DNA of 64,000 nucleotides, taken from CAWGJF01 sp963822905. Lineage in GTDB: Bacteria > Bacteroidota > Ignavibacteria > Ignavibacteriales > Ignavibacteriaceae. The notes beneath the pieces were generated by a model, which searched no databases, had not been told where the DNA came from, and saw only the letters and a list, made by a program, of their open reading frames with translations. Positions 1 through 8,815 of the stretch are shown here, in pieces. The DNA lies in the NCBI GenBank assembly GCA_963822905.1, contig CAWGJF010000003.1:186001-250000 (forward strand), read 5' to 3'. Numbering within the stretch: position 1 is the first letter of the stretch; every line of letters begins with the position of its first letter. A program made the position numbers and the translations under genes.

Positions 1-1164
1 TAACCGGTAGTGAATTGTATATGTACCTAATAAATCAATATTGTCCCGGAATTGATAAAATTGTTGTTCCGATGTTGTCCCGCTTCCCTCTATGAATCCA
101 ATTTCAGAAAAATTGTTAAAGCCTATTGCTCGTTCAATTTCAAACCCCTTGTTGTTTAATTCGCTTGCTGTAGTCCATTTAATATTAACAATTTTATCAT
201 TCAAGGATGCAGAAAATGAAGCTAATTCTACCGGAATAATTTCATTAAAATTAGCAAGTGTAGCAACAGTAGCAAAAGCAAGTTTGCTAAGTTTTAAATA
301 ATATGGCTGGTTGTAATGGATTAGCAAATCGTTAACTGAATGATAGTATGCATTGAAATCTCCACCAAAATAACTTTCAATTAATAAAATAGCGCCGTAG
401 CCTCTATTCCAGAATGAAGCATGATCACTTGCTGTTGTTCCCGGGTTCATAATATTTAAACTTGCCCCAATAGCGTATGTGCTATTTATATAAACCATCT
501 GGTTAGCAAGATCATTAGAATTAGCAACAGACTTTGTATGAATCTCAGCTATGTTGTCATTGTTGGAATCATATGCAATCATATCCATATTAATTACCCC
601 TTTAATTGAATCTCCATTGTTGTACGCTTGCAATGCATAATAAGCACTACCAACAAGGCCTTGTTCTTCTTCATCCCACAAAGCATAAATGATTGTGTAA
701 TCAGATTCATATTGAGTAAAAATTCTGGCAGCTTCAAGAACAGCGGCGGTACCACTTCCATTATCATCGGCACCTGGCGCTGTTGTACCAGATGGCATAT
801 CATCATAATGGGCGCAAATTATATATTTTTGATTTGGGTATAAAGTTCCTAACTGAACTCCATAAACATTTCTGCCTGTTCCACTAAACCACTGGTCGTA
901 AACTGTCAATCCATAACTTTCCAATTTTTCTTGAATATAATTTGCCGCCATATCATTGCTTGGTTGATATTTGTTCCTTGAAACAATAGTATATGGTGTC
1001 CCCCCAATTACTGTAGGTATTTCTCCGGATAGCTCCTTAACCCTGTAAATCAGCGAATCAATATTTGCTTTGTTAATAACCGATTGAACAACAGGCGATT
1101 GTGAGAATGATTGAATGGAGAGAAAGAAAAATGAGACAATTAAAAGACATAACCATCTTTTCAT
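1..1164 (-). CDS. Secreted M28-family zinc aminopeptidase, partial (3' end beyond left edge)
   Basis: The reading frame opens at an ATG and runs off the left edge after 388 codons, so the C-terminus is missing. Residues 1-22 form a signal peptide (MKRW then a hydrophobic run ending SFSQS). M28 metal-site motifs appear in order: AHYDD near residue 119, GADDNGSG near 131, LWDEEEQG shortly after, DMIAYDS, and SDHASFWNRGYGA. These give the His, Asp, Glu, Asp and His ligands of the two-zinc site. From about residue 310 a new beta-rich segment begins (VELASFSASLND, ASELNNKGFEIER), a linker domain often found before a type IX secretion signal in this group. The enzyme probably removes N-terminal residues from peptides outside the cell. 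A C-terminal sorting domain is expected off-window but not seen. Confidence 0.9.
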   Translation of the reverse strand, partial: MKRWLCLLIVSFFFLSIQSFSQSPVVQSVINKANIDSLIYRVKELSGEIPTVIGGTPYTIVSRNKYQPSNDMAANYIQEKLESYGLTVYDQWFSGTGRNVYGVQLGTLYPNQKYIICAHYDDMPSGTTAPGADDNGSGTAAVLEAARIFTQYESDYTIIYALWDEEEQGLVGSAYYALQAYNNGDSIKGVINMDMIAYDSNNDNIAEIHTKSVANSNDLANQMVYINSTYAIGASLNIMNPGTTASDHASFWNRGYGAILLIESYFGGDFNAYYHSVNDLLIHYNQPYYLKLSKLAFATVATLANFNEIIPVELASFSASLNDKIVNIKWTTASELNNKGFEIERAIGFNNFSEIGFIEGSGTTSEQQFYQFRDNIDLLGTYTIHYRL

Positions 1165-1312
1165 AATTTTCCCCTTTATACTATTATTATATACGAATTT
1201 TACGCTACAAATTTAACAACATTTAAGACAAAGAGTTGCATACCTGTTTCTTTATAATAATAATTGATCCAAGTCAATTGTTTGACAATATGATCTATTA
1301 AACAGGAGGATT

Positions 1313-1942
1313 TCAGGAAGTTAGATTTAACTCAGGAATCAGAGACTTACTAAGCATCATTATAAGTTCTTCTTCCACTTCAGCACCTTTATTTTTTGCA
1401 TACCATAAATGCAGTCTTTTCAGTCGTTCTGATTTATCAATATTTTCATTTAACATTTCAGTCATAAGATTTTGTGCAGAGGTTGGTCTTGGTCCCCATG
1501 TAACCAGTTCACTATAAGTTTCATCAAAAATAATTAGTTTCGGGATGCTTCTTTTCCCATTGGTTAAATATTCATTCATTAGTTCCGGATTTTTATCTCT
1601 TAAAGTTATTTTGAGTTCAAACATCGGATTCATCGAAACAAGTTTGGCTATAACCGGCAAACTTTGTGCTGAATCGCCGCACCAGGTTTCCGAAATCACT
1701 ACCCATAATAATTTTACTTTAATATTTATTATTGTTTCTACCGATTTATTTTCAGGTTGATATTGTTTTTCGAGTCGATTCATCCTTGCAAGATTTATTT
1801 TCCTGGCACCATTTCTTTCGATTGTAGATGCATCCGCTGATTCCAGATCGAAAGTGTTCAATTCATTTTCCATCCTGCTTTTATATTCAGGATAGTTAAA
1901 ACTTGATTTAAGAGAATCCTGTAGGTCATTTTCCCGGATCAC
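1313..1942 (-). CDS. Thioredoxin-family protein (Thioredoxin_9 type), single active-site Cys
   Basis: This 209-residue protein has no signal peptide and looks cytoplasmic. It has the thioredoxin-fold active-site segment SETWCGDSAQSLP with Cys88, and the cis-proline segment RSIPKL at Pro134. The second cysteine of CxxC is serine, so it cannot run the usual dithiol cycle alone. This WCGD(A/S)AQS form recurs in the family often labelled simply thioredoxin family protein. The later segment WGPRPTSAQNL is also typical. The start is GTG at 1942, chosen because AGGAGA lies about 9 bases upstream. The neighbouring gene is divergent and unrelated. Substrate is unknown. Confidence 0.8.
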   Translation of the reverse strand: MIRENDLQDSLKSSFNYPEYKSRMENELNTFDLESADASTIERNGARKINLARMNRLEKQYQPENKSVETIINIKVKLLWVVISETWCGDSAQSLPVIAKLVSMNPMFELKITLRDKNPELMNEYLTNGKRSIPKLIIFDETYSELVTWGPRPTSAQNLMTEMLNENIDKSERLKRLHLWYAKNKGAEVEEELIMMLSKSLIPELNLTS

Positions 1943-2099
1943 AATATTTTCTCCTGTTTTTTAAGAAGATTTGATAGTTTAATACTTCATTAGATATAAC
2001 TTTCTCAAAATGGTTTCTGATATTTTCATATAAAATTTAAGAACTTTGTTTATGGTTAATTTGTATTTAGTTTAAAGTAGATAAAAAAGCAGATAAAGG

Positions 2100-2486
2100 A
2101 TGACAACAGATACTAAATATTTCACACCCACAGAAGCCCGGAATACACTTCCTCTGGTAAAAAAAATTGTAAAAGATATTTTAACAACCAGTCGTGAAAT
2201 GAGATTGATTGCAGATGAAGTTAATGGCGAAGTAGAAAATAATTCACAAATAAAAAAGTTTGCCAGCGATATTGAGGGGTTTATGTCTGAGCTTGAAGAG
2301 ATTGGATGTTATTTTAAAGATTGGAACTTCTCAATTGGGTTAGTAGATTTTCCAGCAATAATCGAAGGCAAAGAAGTACTCCTTTGCTGGAAAAGCGATG
2401 AGGATAATATTCTATATTATCATGGTCCTGATTCAGGTTTTGCAGGCAGGAAACCTATTCCCGAAAATTATTTCGGCGAAGAATAA
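2100..2486 (+). CDS. DUF2203 family protein
   Basis: This 128-residue cytoplasmic protein matches DUF2203 along its full length. It opens with KYFTPTEARNTLPLVKKI, the usual family start. A helical middle follows, then the conserved C-terminal half with GCYFKDWNFSIGLVDFPA, LCWKSDED and YYHGPDSGFAGRKPIP. The function is unknown; members are small helical proteins spread through many bacterial phyla. The ATG at 2100 is preceded directly by AAAGG, a little close for a ribosome site. It stands alone, divergent from the thioredoxin-like gene. Confidence 0.85.
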   Translation: MTTDTKYFTPTEARNTLPLVKKIVKDILTTSREMRLIADEVNGEVENNSQIKKFASDIEGFMSELEEIGCYFKDWNFSIGLVDFPAIIEGKEVLLCWKSDEDNILYYHGPDSGFAGRKPIPENYFGEE

Positions 2487-2674
2487 TTTTTCAGAAACTT
2501 TCTATTTTGTGCAATTTATATTTTCCCTAAATAAAATACTACCACACTCAAAAATCTTATTTGATTAATATTTTTTAATAAAATTTTAATCCTGTCTTAA
2601 TATCCTTTCCATATTTTGCATTCAGAATTAACTAAATAAATACATTCACTTTCATATTAATTCGGAGAACATAT

Positions 2675-2989
2675 ATGGAATATTTTATCAGGTCCTCAAC
2701 CAGCCAGACAGATCGGATAGAAATAGATGAAATCCTTGCACGTTATCACAATATAAAAGGAACCCGAAATGCAGATAACGGCAATATTGAAGAAGCATTA
2801 AGAGAGTTTAGTAAAGCTATTAATATATTCCCAATTTATTCTCCTGCCTATTTTAACCGGGGTACGATAAAAGCTGATCTTGGTGACCTAAAAGGGGCAA
2901 AAAACGACTTTGATAAAGCACGGGAATTAGATATTAAAACAATATCTTTTTTTGGACAGGGTTTCAGTGACAGGTACTCAAGATTTTAA
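2675..2989 (+). CDS. Small TPR-repeat protein
   Basis: A 104-residue protein with two tetratricopeptide repeats at about residues 27-92. The first is recognisable by ADNGNIEEALREFSKAI and the second by YFNRGTIKADLGDLKGAK. There is no signal peptide or membrane segment. TPRs form helical surfaces for protein-protein contact; the partner is not evident. The ATG follows CGGAGA by six bases. No neighbour suggests a pathway. Confidence 0.75.
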   Translation: MEYFIRSSTSQTDRIEIDEILARYHNIKGTRNADNGNIEEALREFSKAINIFPIYSPAYFNRGTIKADLGDLKGAKNDFDKARELDIKTISFFGQGFSDRYSRF

Positions 2990-3124
2990 ACAAATCTTTG
3001 AAAGATTAATTTTTATTAATCTGAAATTCATCTTTTATTAATTTAAGTATTCTAAGTTGAATTAACATTTTCACGAAAATTAAAGAACAAAATTTTTATA
3101 AACCTAATTGTTCAAGGAGAAAAA

Positions 3125-3514
3125 ATGAAGTCCAGAATATTTGTTCTAACAGCAGCAATCACTTTTGCATTGTTTTCAGTTTTTTGTACCTCATACGCTC
3201 AGAGTAAGGAAACGAAGACCCAGGATAAAACTGTCAAAAAAGAAATCAATAAACCGAAGGAAACACACCAGACAAAGAAAATTCAAATAGCCGGTAGTAA
3301 AACAATTGAATCTAAAACAAACACTTCGGGTAAAGCTGGGGTAGCCAAATTCAAAGGAATAAATAATAAGTTAAAAACAGTTCAGGTAAATCAAAATGAC
3401 AAACAAATAAAGCAAACGGAATGGAAACCAGAACACCATAAAAAATATTACAATAAATCAGTTACCAAAAACAAATTAAAGGAGAATGCCAATAAACAAA
3501 AAGAGAAAAAGTAA
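3125..3514 (+). CDS. Lysine-rich secreted protein of unknown function
   Basis: This 129-residue protein starts with a clear signal peptide (MKSRIFVLTAAITFALFS, cleavage probably after SYA). The mature part is dominated by Lys, Thr, Asn and Gln, with hardly any hydrophobic residues, so it is probably disordered and strongly basic. No known domain is visible. A good ribosome site (AAGGAGA) precedes the ATG. A strong terminator follows, so it is not obviously co-transcribed with the two-component system after it, although it could be a target or ligand of that system. The basic, low-complexity makeup could bind nucleic acid, anionic polysaccharide or membrane; nothing seen decides between these. 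Confidence 0.65.
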   Translation: MKSRIFVLTAAITFALFSVFCTSYAQSKETKTQDKTVKKEINKPKETHQTKKIQIAGSKTIESKTNTSGKAGVAKFKGINNKLKTVQVNQNDKQIKQTEWKPEHHKKYYNKSVTKNKLKENANKQKEKK

Positions 3515-3553
3515 TAAACTCGTTTAGGCATAATAAGATAGCCCCTTGTAATC

Positions 3554-3585
3554 AAAAGGAGAGTAAGTAACTCTCCTTTTTTATT
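3554..3585 (+). terminator. Rho-independent terminator after the lysine-rich secreted protein
   Basis: A perfect 11-bp stem (AAAAGGAGAGT paired with ACTCTCCTTTT) with a 5-base loop, followed by TTATT. It lies 40 bases after the stop at 3514 and just before the response regulator start at 3600. Confidence 0.85.
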
Positions 3586-3599
3586 GTTAATTTTTAACT

Positions 3600-4271
3600 A
3601 TGAGAGTTTTATTAGTTGAAGACGAAAAGAAGGTTGCTTCATTTATTAAAAAAGGTCTAGAGGAAGAATATTATTCTGTGGACATAGCATTTGATGGGAA
3701 AAGCGGCTTGCGGCTTGCACTTACCTGCGAGCACGATATAATAATACTTGATGTTATGCTTCCATTTAAAGATGGGTTCTCCATACTTAAAGAAATCAGA
3801 ACGGAAAAGATATCTACTCCGGTTTTATTTCTTACTGCAAAAGATACAATATCGGACAAAGTTCAGGGACTTGATTCCGGTGCTGATGATTATTTAGCAA
3901 AACCCTTTGCCTTTGAAGAATTATTAGCCAGGGTAAGAGCTTTGCTTCGAAGAGGAGCCCCGGATAAAAATATTATCCTCAAAATTCTTGACCTTTCCCT
4001 TGATACACAAACTCATGTGGTAACCCGGGATAAAACAGTTATTCAATTAACCCCGAAAGAATACTCTATTCTTGAATATCTTCTAAGGAATAAAAATAGG
4101 GTAATATCCAGAACTATGATTTCAGAACATGTTTATGATTACCATTTTGATTCTGATACAAATGTTATCGACGTTTATATCAATAAATTGCGTAACAAAA
4201 TAGATAAAGGATTTGATCAACCCATTATTAAAACAATTAGAGGTGTCGGGTATATAATAAAAGATCAATAG
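3600..4271 (+). CDS. OmpR/PhoB-family response regulator
   Basis: This 223-residue two-domain regulator has a receiver domain at residues 1-120 with acidic residues Glu7 and Asp8, phosphoacceptor Asp51 (IIILDVMLP), Thr79 and Lys101 (LAKPF). A winged-helix DNA-binding domain fills about residues 128-222, with LTPKEYSILEYLL, the recognition segment SDTNVIDVYINKLRNKID and the terminal hairpin IKTIRGVGYI. It is followed 33 bases later by its histidine kinase, so the two form an operon. The kinase resembles CusS/CopS-type metal sensors, which makes metal or envelope stress a reasonable but unproven signal. The ATG at 3600 has only an AT-rich leader and no clear Shine-Dalgarno, as is common in this group. 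Confidence 0.92.
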   Translation: MRVLLVEDEKKVASFIKKGLEEEYYSVDIAFDGKSGLRLALTCEHDIIILDVMLPFKDGFSILKEIRTEKISTPVLFLTAKDTISDKVQGLDSGADDYLAKPFAFEELLARVRALLRRGAPDKNIILKILDLSLDTQTHVVTRDKTVIQLTPKEYSILEYLLRNKNRVISRTMISEHVYDYHFDSDTNVIDVYINKLRNKIDKGFDQPIIKTIRGVGYIIKDQ

Positions 4272-4304
4272 AAGTTCCTGCCTTTCAATCATTTATTAAA
4301 TAGA

Positions 4305-5732
4305 ATGAAATTTAATTTTTCGAACTACATAAAAACCACGCGATTTAAAACAACATTGTGGTATACAGTAATATTTCTTCTCCTGGAATTTGTTATGGGA
4401 TTTTTACTTTACGTATTTCTTAAACAGGCATTATATAAGGAACTAGATGTATCATTAACAAAGCAGGCCCAAACAATATTTCATATGGTGTCCGAAAGTA
4501 AAATTGATTTAAACAATTTTAAGCCCGACTCTGTTTACTCCTCAACGGATGAACTAGTTTATGATTTAATTTTCGAAGCTGTTACACTAAATCCCAATAA
4601 CACATTTGTGCAGGTAAGTTTGAATGGTAAGGTTGTCTTTCTAACGGCAAATCTTCAGAATAAAAAAATGATTTTACCTGAAACAGGTGTTGAAGAAGTC
4701 GGGCTTTATAGTTTTGTTGATTCGGAACTTTCCGACCATCCGATAAGAGCAGTTAGTCTTGATAAAAGCAAATACAGGATAATAGTAGCTTTCCCCGTTG
4801 TTCTCATTAACAAAATGCTCGACAGGCTTATTGATCTTTATATTTTTATTACTCCTTTATTTTTATTCCTTTCAATTATCGGAGGAGCGATAATTTCTCA
4901 CAGATCCCTTTCAAGGATTGATAAGATTATTAAAAAGACAGATGAGATAACCACGCAAAATCTTAGTGAAATAGTTGAGGGTGAAGAATTTGATGATGAA
5001 TATGGACGGCTGGTCAAAACAATGAATAATATGATTCGAAGAATAAGGACATCAATTGAATATATGGACCAGTTTTCTATCTCTGCTTCTCACGAATTGA
5101 AAACACCGTTAACCATTCTGCGGGGCGAAATCGAATTAGCACTTAAATCAGAAAAAACACCAGAAACATACAGGGAGGTGTTAAAAAGTAATTATGAAGA
5201 AACCCTGAAACTAATCAATATAATAAATCGTCTTTTTTATATATCAAAAATAGATAATTCAGTTGTCCAGCTGAATAAGCAAAAGGTATCAGTGTTATCA
5301 CTTATCCGGGAATCTATAAAACAATTCCAAACTGCAATTGATGATAAAAATATGAAAGTAATTTATGAGGAAAATGATAAAGATGAAAATTTGATAAATG
5401 CGGACCCCGATTTGTTAAAACAGGTTTTTATTAACCTGTTAGAAAATGCTGTTAAATATGGTAACGTAAATTCAGATATAAACATTGATTTTGTATCAGA
5501 ACAGAATCAGAAAACAAGAATTACCTTTTCAAATTTTTGTGAATATATATCACCCGAATCTTTAAACAGACTCTTCGACAGGTTTTACAGGTTGGAATCA
5601 TCAAGAAACAGTAACCTTGGTGGGGTTGGGTTAGGATTATCATTTGTAAAATCTATAATTAATCTTCACAATGGGGAAGTTTCGGTTGAATATATTGCAG
5701 AGGGCAAGATTTTATTTACGATATTAATTTAG
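4305..5732 (+). CDS. Membrane sensor histidine kinase, CusS/OmpR-partner type
   Basis: This 475-residue inner-membrane kinase has transmembrane segments at about residues 20-40 and 176-198, enclosing a 135-residue periplasmic sensor. A HAMP region follows (to about 250), then the HisKA helix with phosphoacceptor His263 (SASHELKTPL) and the ATPase domain with N box NLLENAVKYG and G2 box GVGLGLSFVKSI. The region where a G1 box is expected reads FSNFCEYISPESLNRLF rather than DxGxG, as in metal-sensing CusS relatives that have a degenerate box there. It is co-transcribed with the response regulator. The ligand cannot be read from the sensor domain, which has no obvious metal-binding cluster. Confidence 0.9.
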   Translation: MKFNFSNYIKTTRFKTTLWYTVIFLLLEFVMGFLLYVFLKQALYKELDVSLTKQAQTIFHMVSESKIDLNNFKPDSVYSSTDELVYDLIFEAVTLNPNNTFVQVSLNGKVVFLTANLQNKKMILPETGVEEVGLYSFVDSELSDHPIRAVSLDKSKYRIIVAFPVVLINKMLDRLIDLYIFITPLFLFLSIIGGAIISHRSLSRIDKIIKKTDEITTQNLSEIVEGEEFDDEYGRLVKTMNNMIRRIRTSIEYMDQFSISASHELKTPLTILRGEIELALKSEKTPETYREVLKSNYEETLKLINIINRLFYISKIDNSVVQLNKQKVSVLSLIRESIKQFQTAIDDKNMKVIYEENDKDENLINADPDLLKQVFINLLENAVKYGNVNSDINIDFVSEQNQKTRITFSNFCEYISPESLNRLFDRFYRLESSRNSNLGGVGLGLSFVKSIINLHNGEVSVEYIAEGKILFTILI

Positions 5733-5746
5733 TCAGAGTACTATTT

Positions 5747-6175
5747 TTATTCTCCTAATTTAAATCTTACCAAAGCGAGTAGTGTATCCCCGGAATTATT
5801 ATCATTAACATGGTACATTATTTTATAATTACCTGCGTTGTATGTTGAATCCAGATCGAATTGAGTTTCAAGTGCAATGTCAACAATCCTTTCTGAATCA
5901 GATTTGTGTATAGTATCTTCATAAACTTTTTTTATTGTACTGTCAGAGGGAGTAATTAAATCTGCAAAATAAGAAATGGAAACTTTATAAAGTCCTGAGT
6001 TTTCCTCTTTGGTTTGTTCAAATCCTTTTATCCTGACCGTTGAATTAACTTCCCAGCTATCACCGATATCATATGCAAATGCCTCGGGACTGAAGGCGTC
6101 AAGTTTTACTTCTTCTTTTTTGCCACAGGATAAAACAATGAAACTTAAGAACAATACAAATAAAAACTTTTTCAT
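5747..6175 (-). CDS. Small lipoprotein of unknown function
   Basis: A 142-residue protein with a lipoprotein signal peptide: hydrophobic run FLFVLFLSFIVLSC with lipidated Cys17 (lipobox VLSC). The mature part is a beta-rich acidic domain (SWEVNSTVRIKGF, YKVSISYFADLI, GNYKIMYHVNDN). No named family is recognised. It lies 68 bases downstream of serC on the same strand and converges with the histidine kinase gene. It probably sits on the periplasmic face of a membrane. Confidence 0.7.
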   Translation of the reverse strand: MKKFLFVLFLSFIVLSCGKKEEVKLDAFSPEAFAYDIGDSWEVNSTVRIKGFEQTKEENSGLYKVSISYFADLITPSDSTIKKVYEDTIHKSDSERIVDIALETQFDLDSTYNAGNYKIMYHVNDNNSGDTLLALVRFKLGE

Positions 6176-6200
6176 TTTAACCTTTCAATTGTTATCTATT

Positions 6201-6225
6201 TCCCTCTTCCGGGGAAGAAGAGGGA
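6201..6225. repeat. Inverted repeat between serC and the lipoprotein gene
   Basis: A 9-bp perfect stem, TCCCTCTTC at 6201-6209 and GAAGAGGGA at 6217-6225. No T-run follows on either strand, so a Rho-independent terminator is not well supported; it may stabilise the serC transcript end. Confidence 0.4.
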
Positions 6226-6243
6226 AAGGAAAAGGAAACTTAA

Positions 6244-7347
6244 TTATCCGTTATTCTTCTGGAAATCCTTCATAAATGAAACAAGATATTCAACACCTTT
6301 CAGCGGGAAGGCATTGTAAATTGAAGCACGCAAACCGCCAACTGATCTGTGCCCTTTTACTCCACTGAAGCCTGCTTTTGTAGCCTCATCAATAAGTTTT
6401 TTCTCAAGATCAGCATTTGAGAGATTGAATGTAATATTCATTAATGAACGGCTTTCTTTTTCTGCATGTCCTATATAATAGCCGCCACTCTCGTCAATAC
6501 ATTTGTAAAGCAATTCGGCTTTCTTCTTGTTTGTCTCATACATTTTATCGAGTCCGCCCATATTAAGCAGCCATTTTGTAACAAGTTTAATTATATAAAT
6601 CCCGAATGTATTCGGAGTATTGTATAGGGAATCATTCTCAGTATGCGTTTTATAATTCAACATTGTATGAAGCGAATCGCTGCTTCTTTCAAGCATATCA
6701 TTTCTGATAATTACCAGGGTTACGCCGGAAGGCCCGATATTTTTTTGTGCGCCGGCATAAATCATTGCATATTTTTTAACATCAATTTTTTTGTGAAGAA
6801 TGTCTGACGATGCATCACAAACCAATGGAACATTTCCAACTTGCGGTTCTGTATGAAATTGGGTACCGAAAATAGTATTGTTAGATGTATAGTGAACATA
6901 AGATGCATCGGGATCGAGTTTTAATTCACTTTGCTTAGGGATTCTTTTGAAATACTTTTTATCTCCCTCAACTTCTTCTGTTGAAGCTGCAATGTTAACT
7001 GCTCCAACTCGTTTCGCTTCTTTTATTGCTTTTTTTGACCAGCTACCTGTTGAAATATAATCTGCCTTATTTCCAGGAGGCATAAGATTCAACGGCACCA
7101 TTGAAAACTGGAGGCTTGCACCACCCTGTAAAAATAATATAGAATAGTTGTCCGGAATGTCTAATAATTTTTTTAATCCATCTTTTGCATCTGCAATTAT
7201 TGCATCAAAAGTTTTTGAACGGTGACTAATTTCCAGGATGGACATTCCGACTCCCGGCAAAGTAAATAACTCTTTTTGTGCTTCAAGCAGAACATCTTCC
7301 GGCATTATAGCAGGGCCTGCACTAAAATTATAAATTCTCTTTTCCAT
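6244..7347 (-). CDS. serC: Phosphoserine aminotransferase
   Basis: This class V PLP aminotransferase converts 3-phosphohydroxypyruvate and glutamate to phosphoserine and 2-oxoglutarate in serine biosynthesis, and can also serve pyridoxine synthesis. It begins with the family signature YNFSAGPAIMP. The PLP lysine lies in YAGAQKNIGPSG. Other marks are LFLQGGAS, STGSWSKKA and the C-terminal GHRSVGGLRASIYNA. Length (367 residues) is normal. The second of two close ATGs is chosen because AGGA lies 7 bases before it; using the first adds two residues. It follows the DUF1015 gene by 30 bases and is very likely in its operon. Confidence 0.95.
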   Translation of the reverse strand: MEKRIYNFSAGPAIMPEDVLLEAQKELFTLPGVGMSILEISHRSKTFDAIIADAKDGLKKLLDIPDNYSILFLQGGASLQFSMVPLNLMPPGNKADYISTGSWSKKAIKEAKRVGAVNIAASTEEVEGDKKYFKRIPKQSELKLDPDASYVHYTSNNTIFGTQFHTEPQVGNVPLVCDASSDILHKKIDVKKYAMIYAGAQKNIGPSGVTLVIIRNDMLERSSDSLHTMLNYKTHTENDSLYNTPNTFGIYIIKLVTKWLLNMGGLDKMYETNKKKAELLYKCIDESGGYYIGHAEKESRSLMNITFNLSNADLEKKLIDEATKAGFSGVKGHRSVGGLRASIYNAFPLKGVEYLVSFMKDFQKNNG

Positions 7348-7377
7348 ATTCATTTCCTTTAGATTGAGTTTTTCTAT

Positions 7378-8625
7378 TTAAATTAAATGTGTTAATAATC
7401 CATCACGTAATTTTGGTTCGAACCATGTTGATTTAGGCGGCATCACTTCACCTGCATCTGATATGTTCATCAGGTCGTCGACCGAAACCGGATAAAGTGA
7501 AAATGCAACCATGGCTTTTCCACTGTTAACCAGTTTTTCAAGCTCTTTTGTGCCTCTAATTCCACCGATAAAATCTATCCTGTCATTTGTCCTCGGATCG
7601 TCAATTCCCAAAACAGGATTTAGTAAATAATTTTGAAGTATGCTTACATCAAGTTTCTCACCGACCGATTTTGCAGAATCTGCTTTTATAATTACCGATT
7701 CTTTCGGCTTGAGTAAATACCATTCTTTATCAAGATACATACAAAAAAACCTTTTTTTATTTGGCTCTTTGGAATTTGTTTTTTCCGTATCGAAATTTTC
7801 TTTTATCTTTTCCAGAAAATCTTCTTTGCTTATTCCGTTCAGGTCAATCACAACCCGGTTGTAAGGGAGTATTTTTAATTGATCTGCCGGGAAAAGAACA
7901 GAAACAAAATAATTATATTCTTCATCTCCTTTATGATTTGGATTTGCCTTCTTCATTTCTTCACAAGCCCGACTTGCACTTTTTGCGCGGTGATGTCCAT
8001 CGGCAATGTAGAGATTTTTAATCTTCTTAAAATCATCAATAATTAATTGATTGTAATTTTCAGGTAAAATCCAGACCGTATGCTGAATTCCATCCGGTGC
8101 TGTAAAATCATATTCCGGTTTTTCTTCTTTAATTGTTTTATCAACAATTTCATTAACAGATTTAACACTTCTATAAGTAAGGAAAACGATTCCGGTTTGT
8201 GCTTTGGTTGTTACAATATGATTTGTCCTGTCATCTTCTTTAACTTTTCTTGTTTTTTCGTGTTTCAGAATTACATCGTTATCATAATCATCAACTGAAA
8301 AAGTTGCACAAATTCCAGTCTGCGATCTGCCATCCATAATTAGCCGGTAGAGATAGAATGAAGGTTTGTCATCATTTCTTAATGGAGCTTCTTTAATAAG
8401 TCTTTCTAAATTTGCTTTTGCTTTTTGATAAACTTCTTTTGAATATGCGCCAATGTCATCAGGCAATTCAATTTCAGATCGCGTAACTCTTAAATAATTT
8501 AACATATTATTTCCGGCAGATTCTTTTGCTTCCCGCCTGTTAACAACATCGTAGGGAACGCTTGCAACTTTAGAAGCATTTTCTTTTGAAGGCCTTAGAG
8601 CTGTGAAAGGTCTGATTAACGCCAT
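7378..8625 (-). CDS. DUF1015 family protein (COG4198), upstream of serC
   Basis: This 415-residue cytoplasmic protein starts with MALIRPFTALRPSKE and continues SVPYDVVNRREA, the characteristic DUF1015 opening. The motif IADGHHRAKSASR (Asp209-Arg213) resembles the DGHxR motif of ParB-fold free-serine kinases such as SerK and SbnI. The frame extends 17 codons further upstream, but this ATG is preferred because GGAGAG precedes it by seven bases and the family starts here. It is transcribed with serC. I infer a role linked to serine metabolism; the biochemical function of DUF1015 is not known to me. Confidence 0.9.
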   Translation of the reverse strand: MALIRPFTALRPSKENASKVASVPYDVVNRREAKESAGNNMLNYLRVTRSEIELPDDIGAYSKEVYQKAKANLERLIKEAPLRNDDKPSFYLYRLIMDGRSQTGICATFSVDDYDNDVILKHEKTRKVKEDDRTNHIVTTKAQTGIVFLTYRSVKSVNEIVDKTIKEEKPEYDFTAPDGIQHTVWILPENYNQLIIDDFKKIKNLYIADGHHRAKSASRACEEMKKANPNHKGDEEYNYFVSVLFPADQLKILPYNRVVIDLNGISKEDFLEKIKENFDTEKTNSKEPNKKRFFCMYLDKEWYLLKPKESVIIKADSAKSVGEKLDVSILQNYLLNPVLGIDDPRTNDRIDFIGGIRGTKELEKLVNSGKAMVAFSLYPVSVDDLMNISDAGEVMPPKSTWFEPKLRDGLLTHLI

Positions 8626-8815
8626 AAATTCTCTCCGTGTGAATAAATATTGAAAAAACACGTGGTTTAAAATCAATAAAATCAGGACAATAATCCATCA
8701 TTTTAGCAGATTTTTAAGGAAAAGTCGGTTTAATCACAATAGGCTAAATAAAAATTTAGTCCTGTTTCAGCAAGTTTTGGTTGTAAAGAGGATTTGGGGT
8801 AAGTGACTGTAAAAA

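Noticed and set aside
6201..6225. Hairpin after serC as a Rho-independent terminator
   Set aside because: No T-run follows on either strand, so it is listed only as an inverted repeat.
8626..8676. N-terminal extension of the DUF1015 protein
   Set aside because: Family proteins start at the MALIRPF position, and a GGAGAG ribosome site precedes that ATG.
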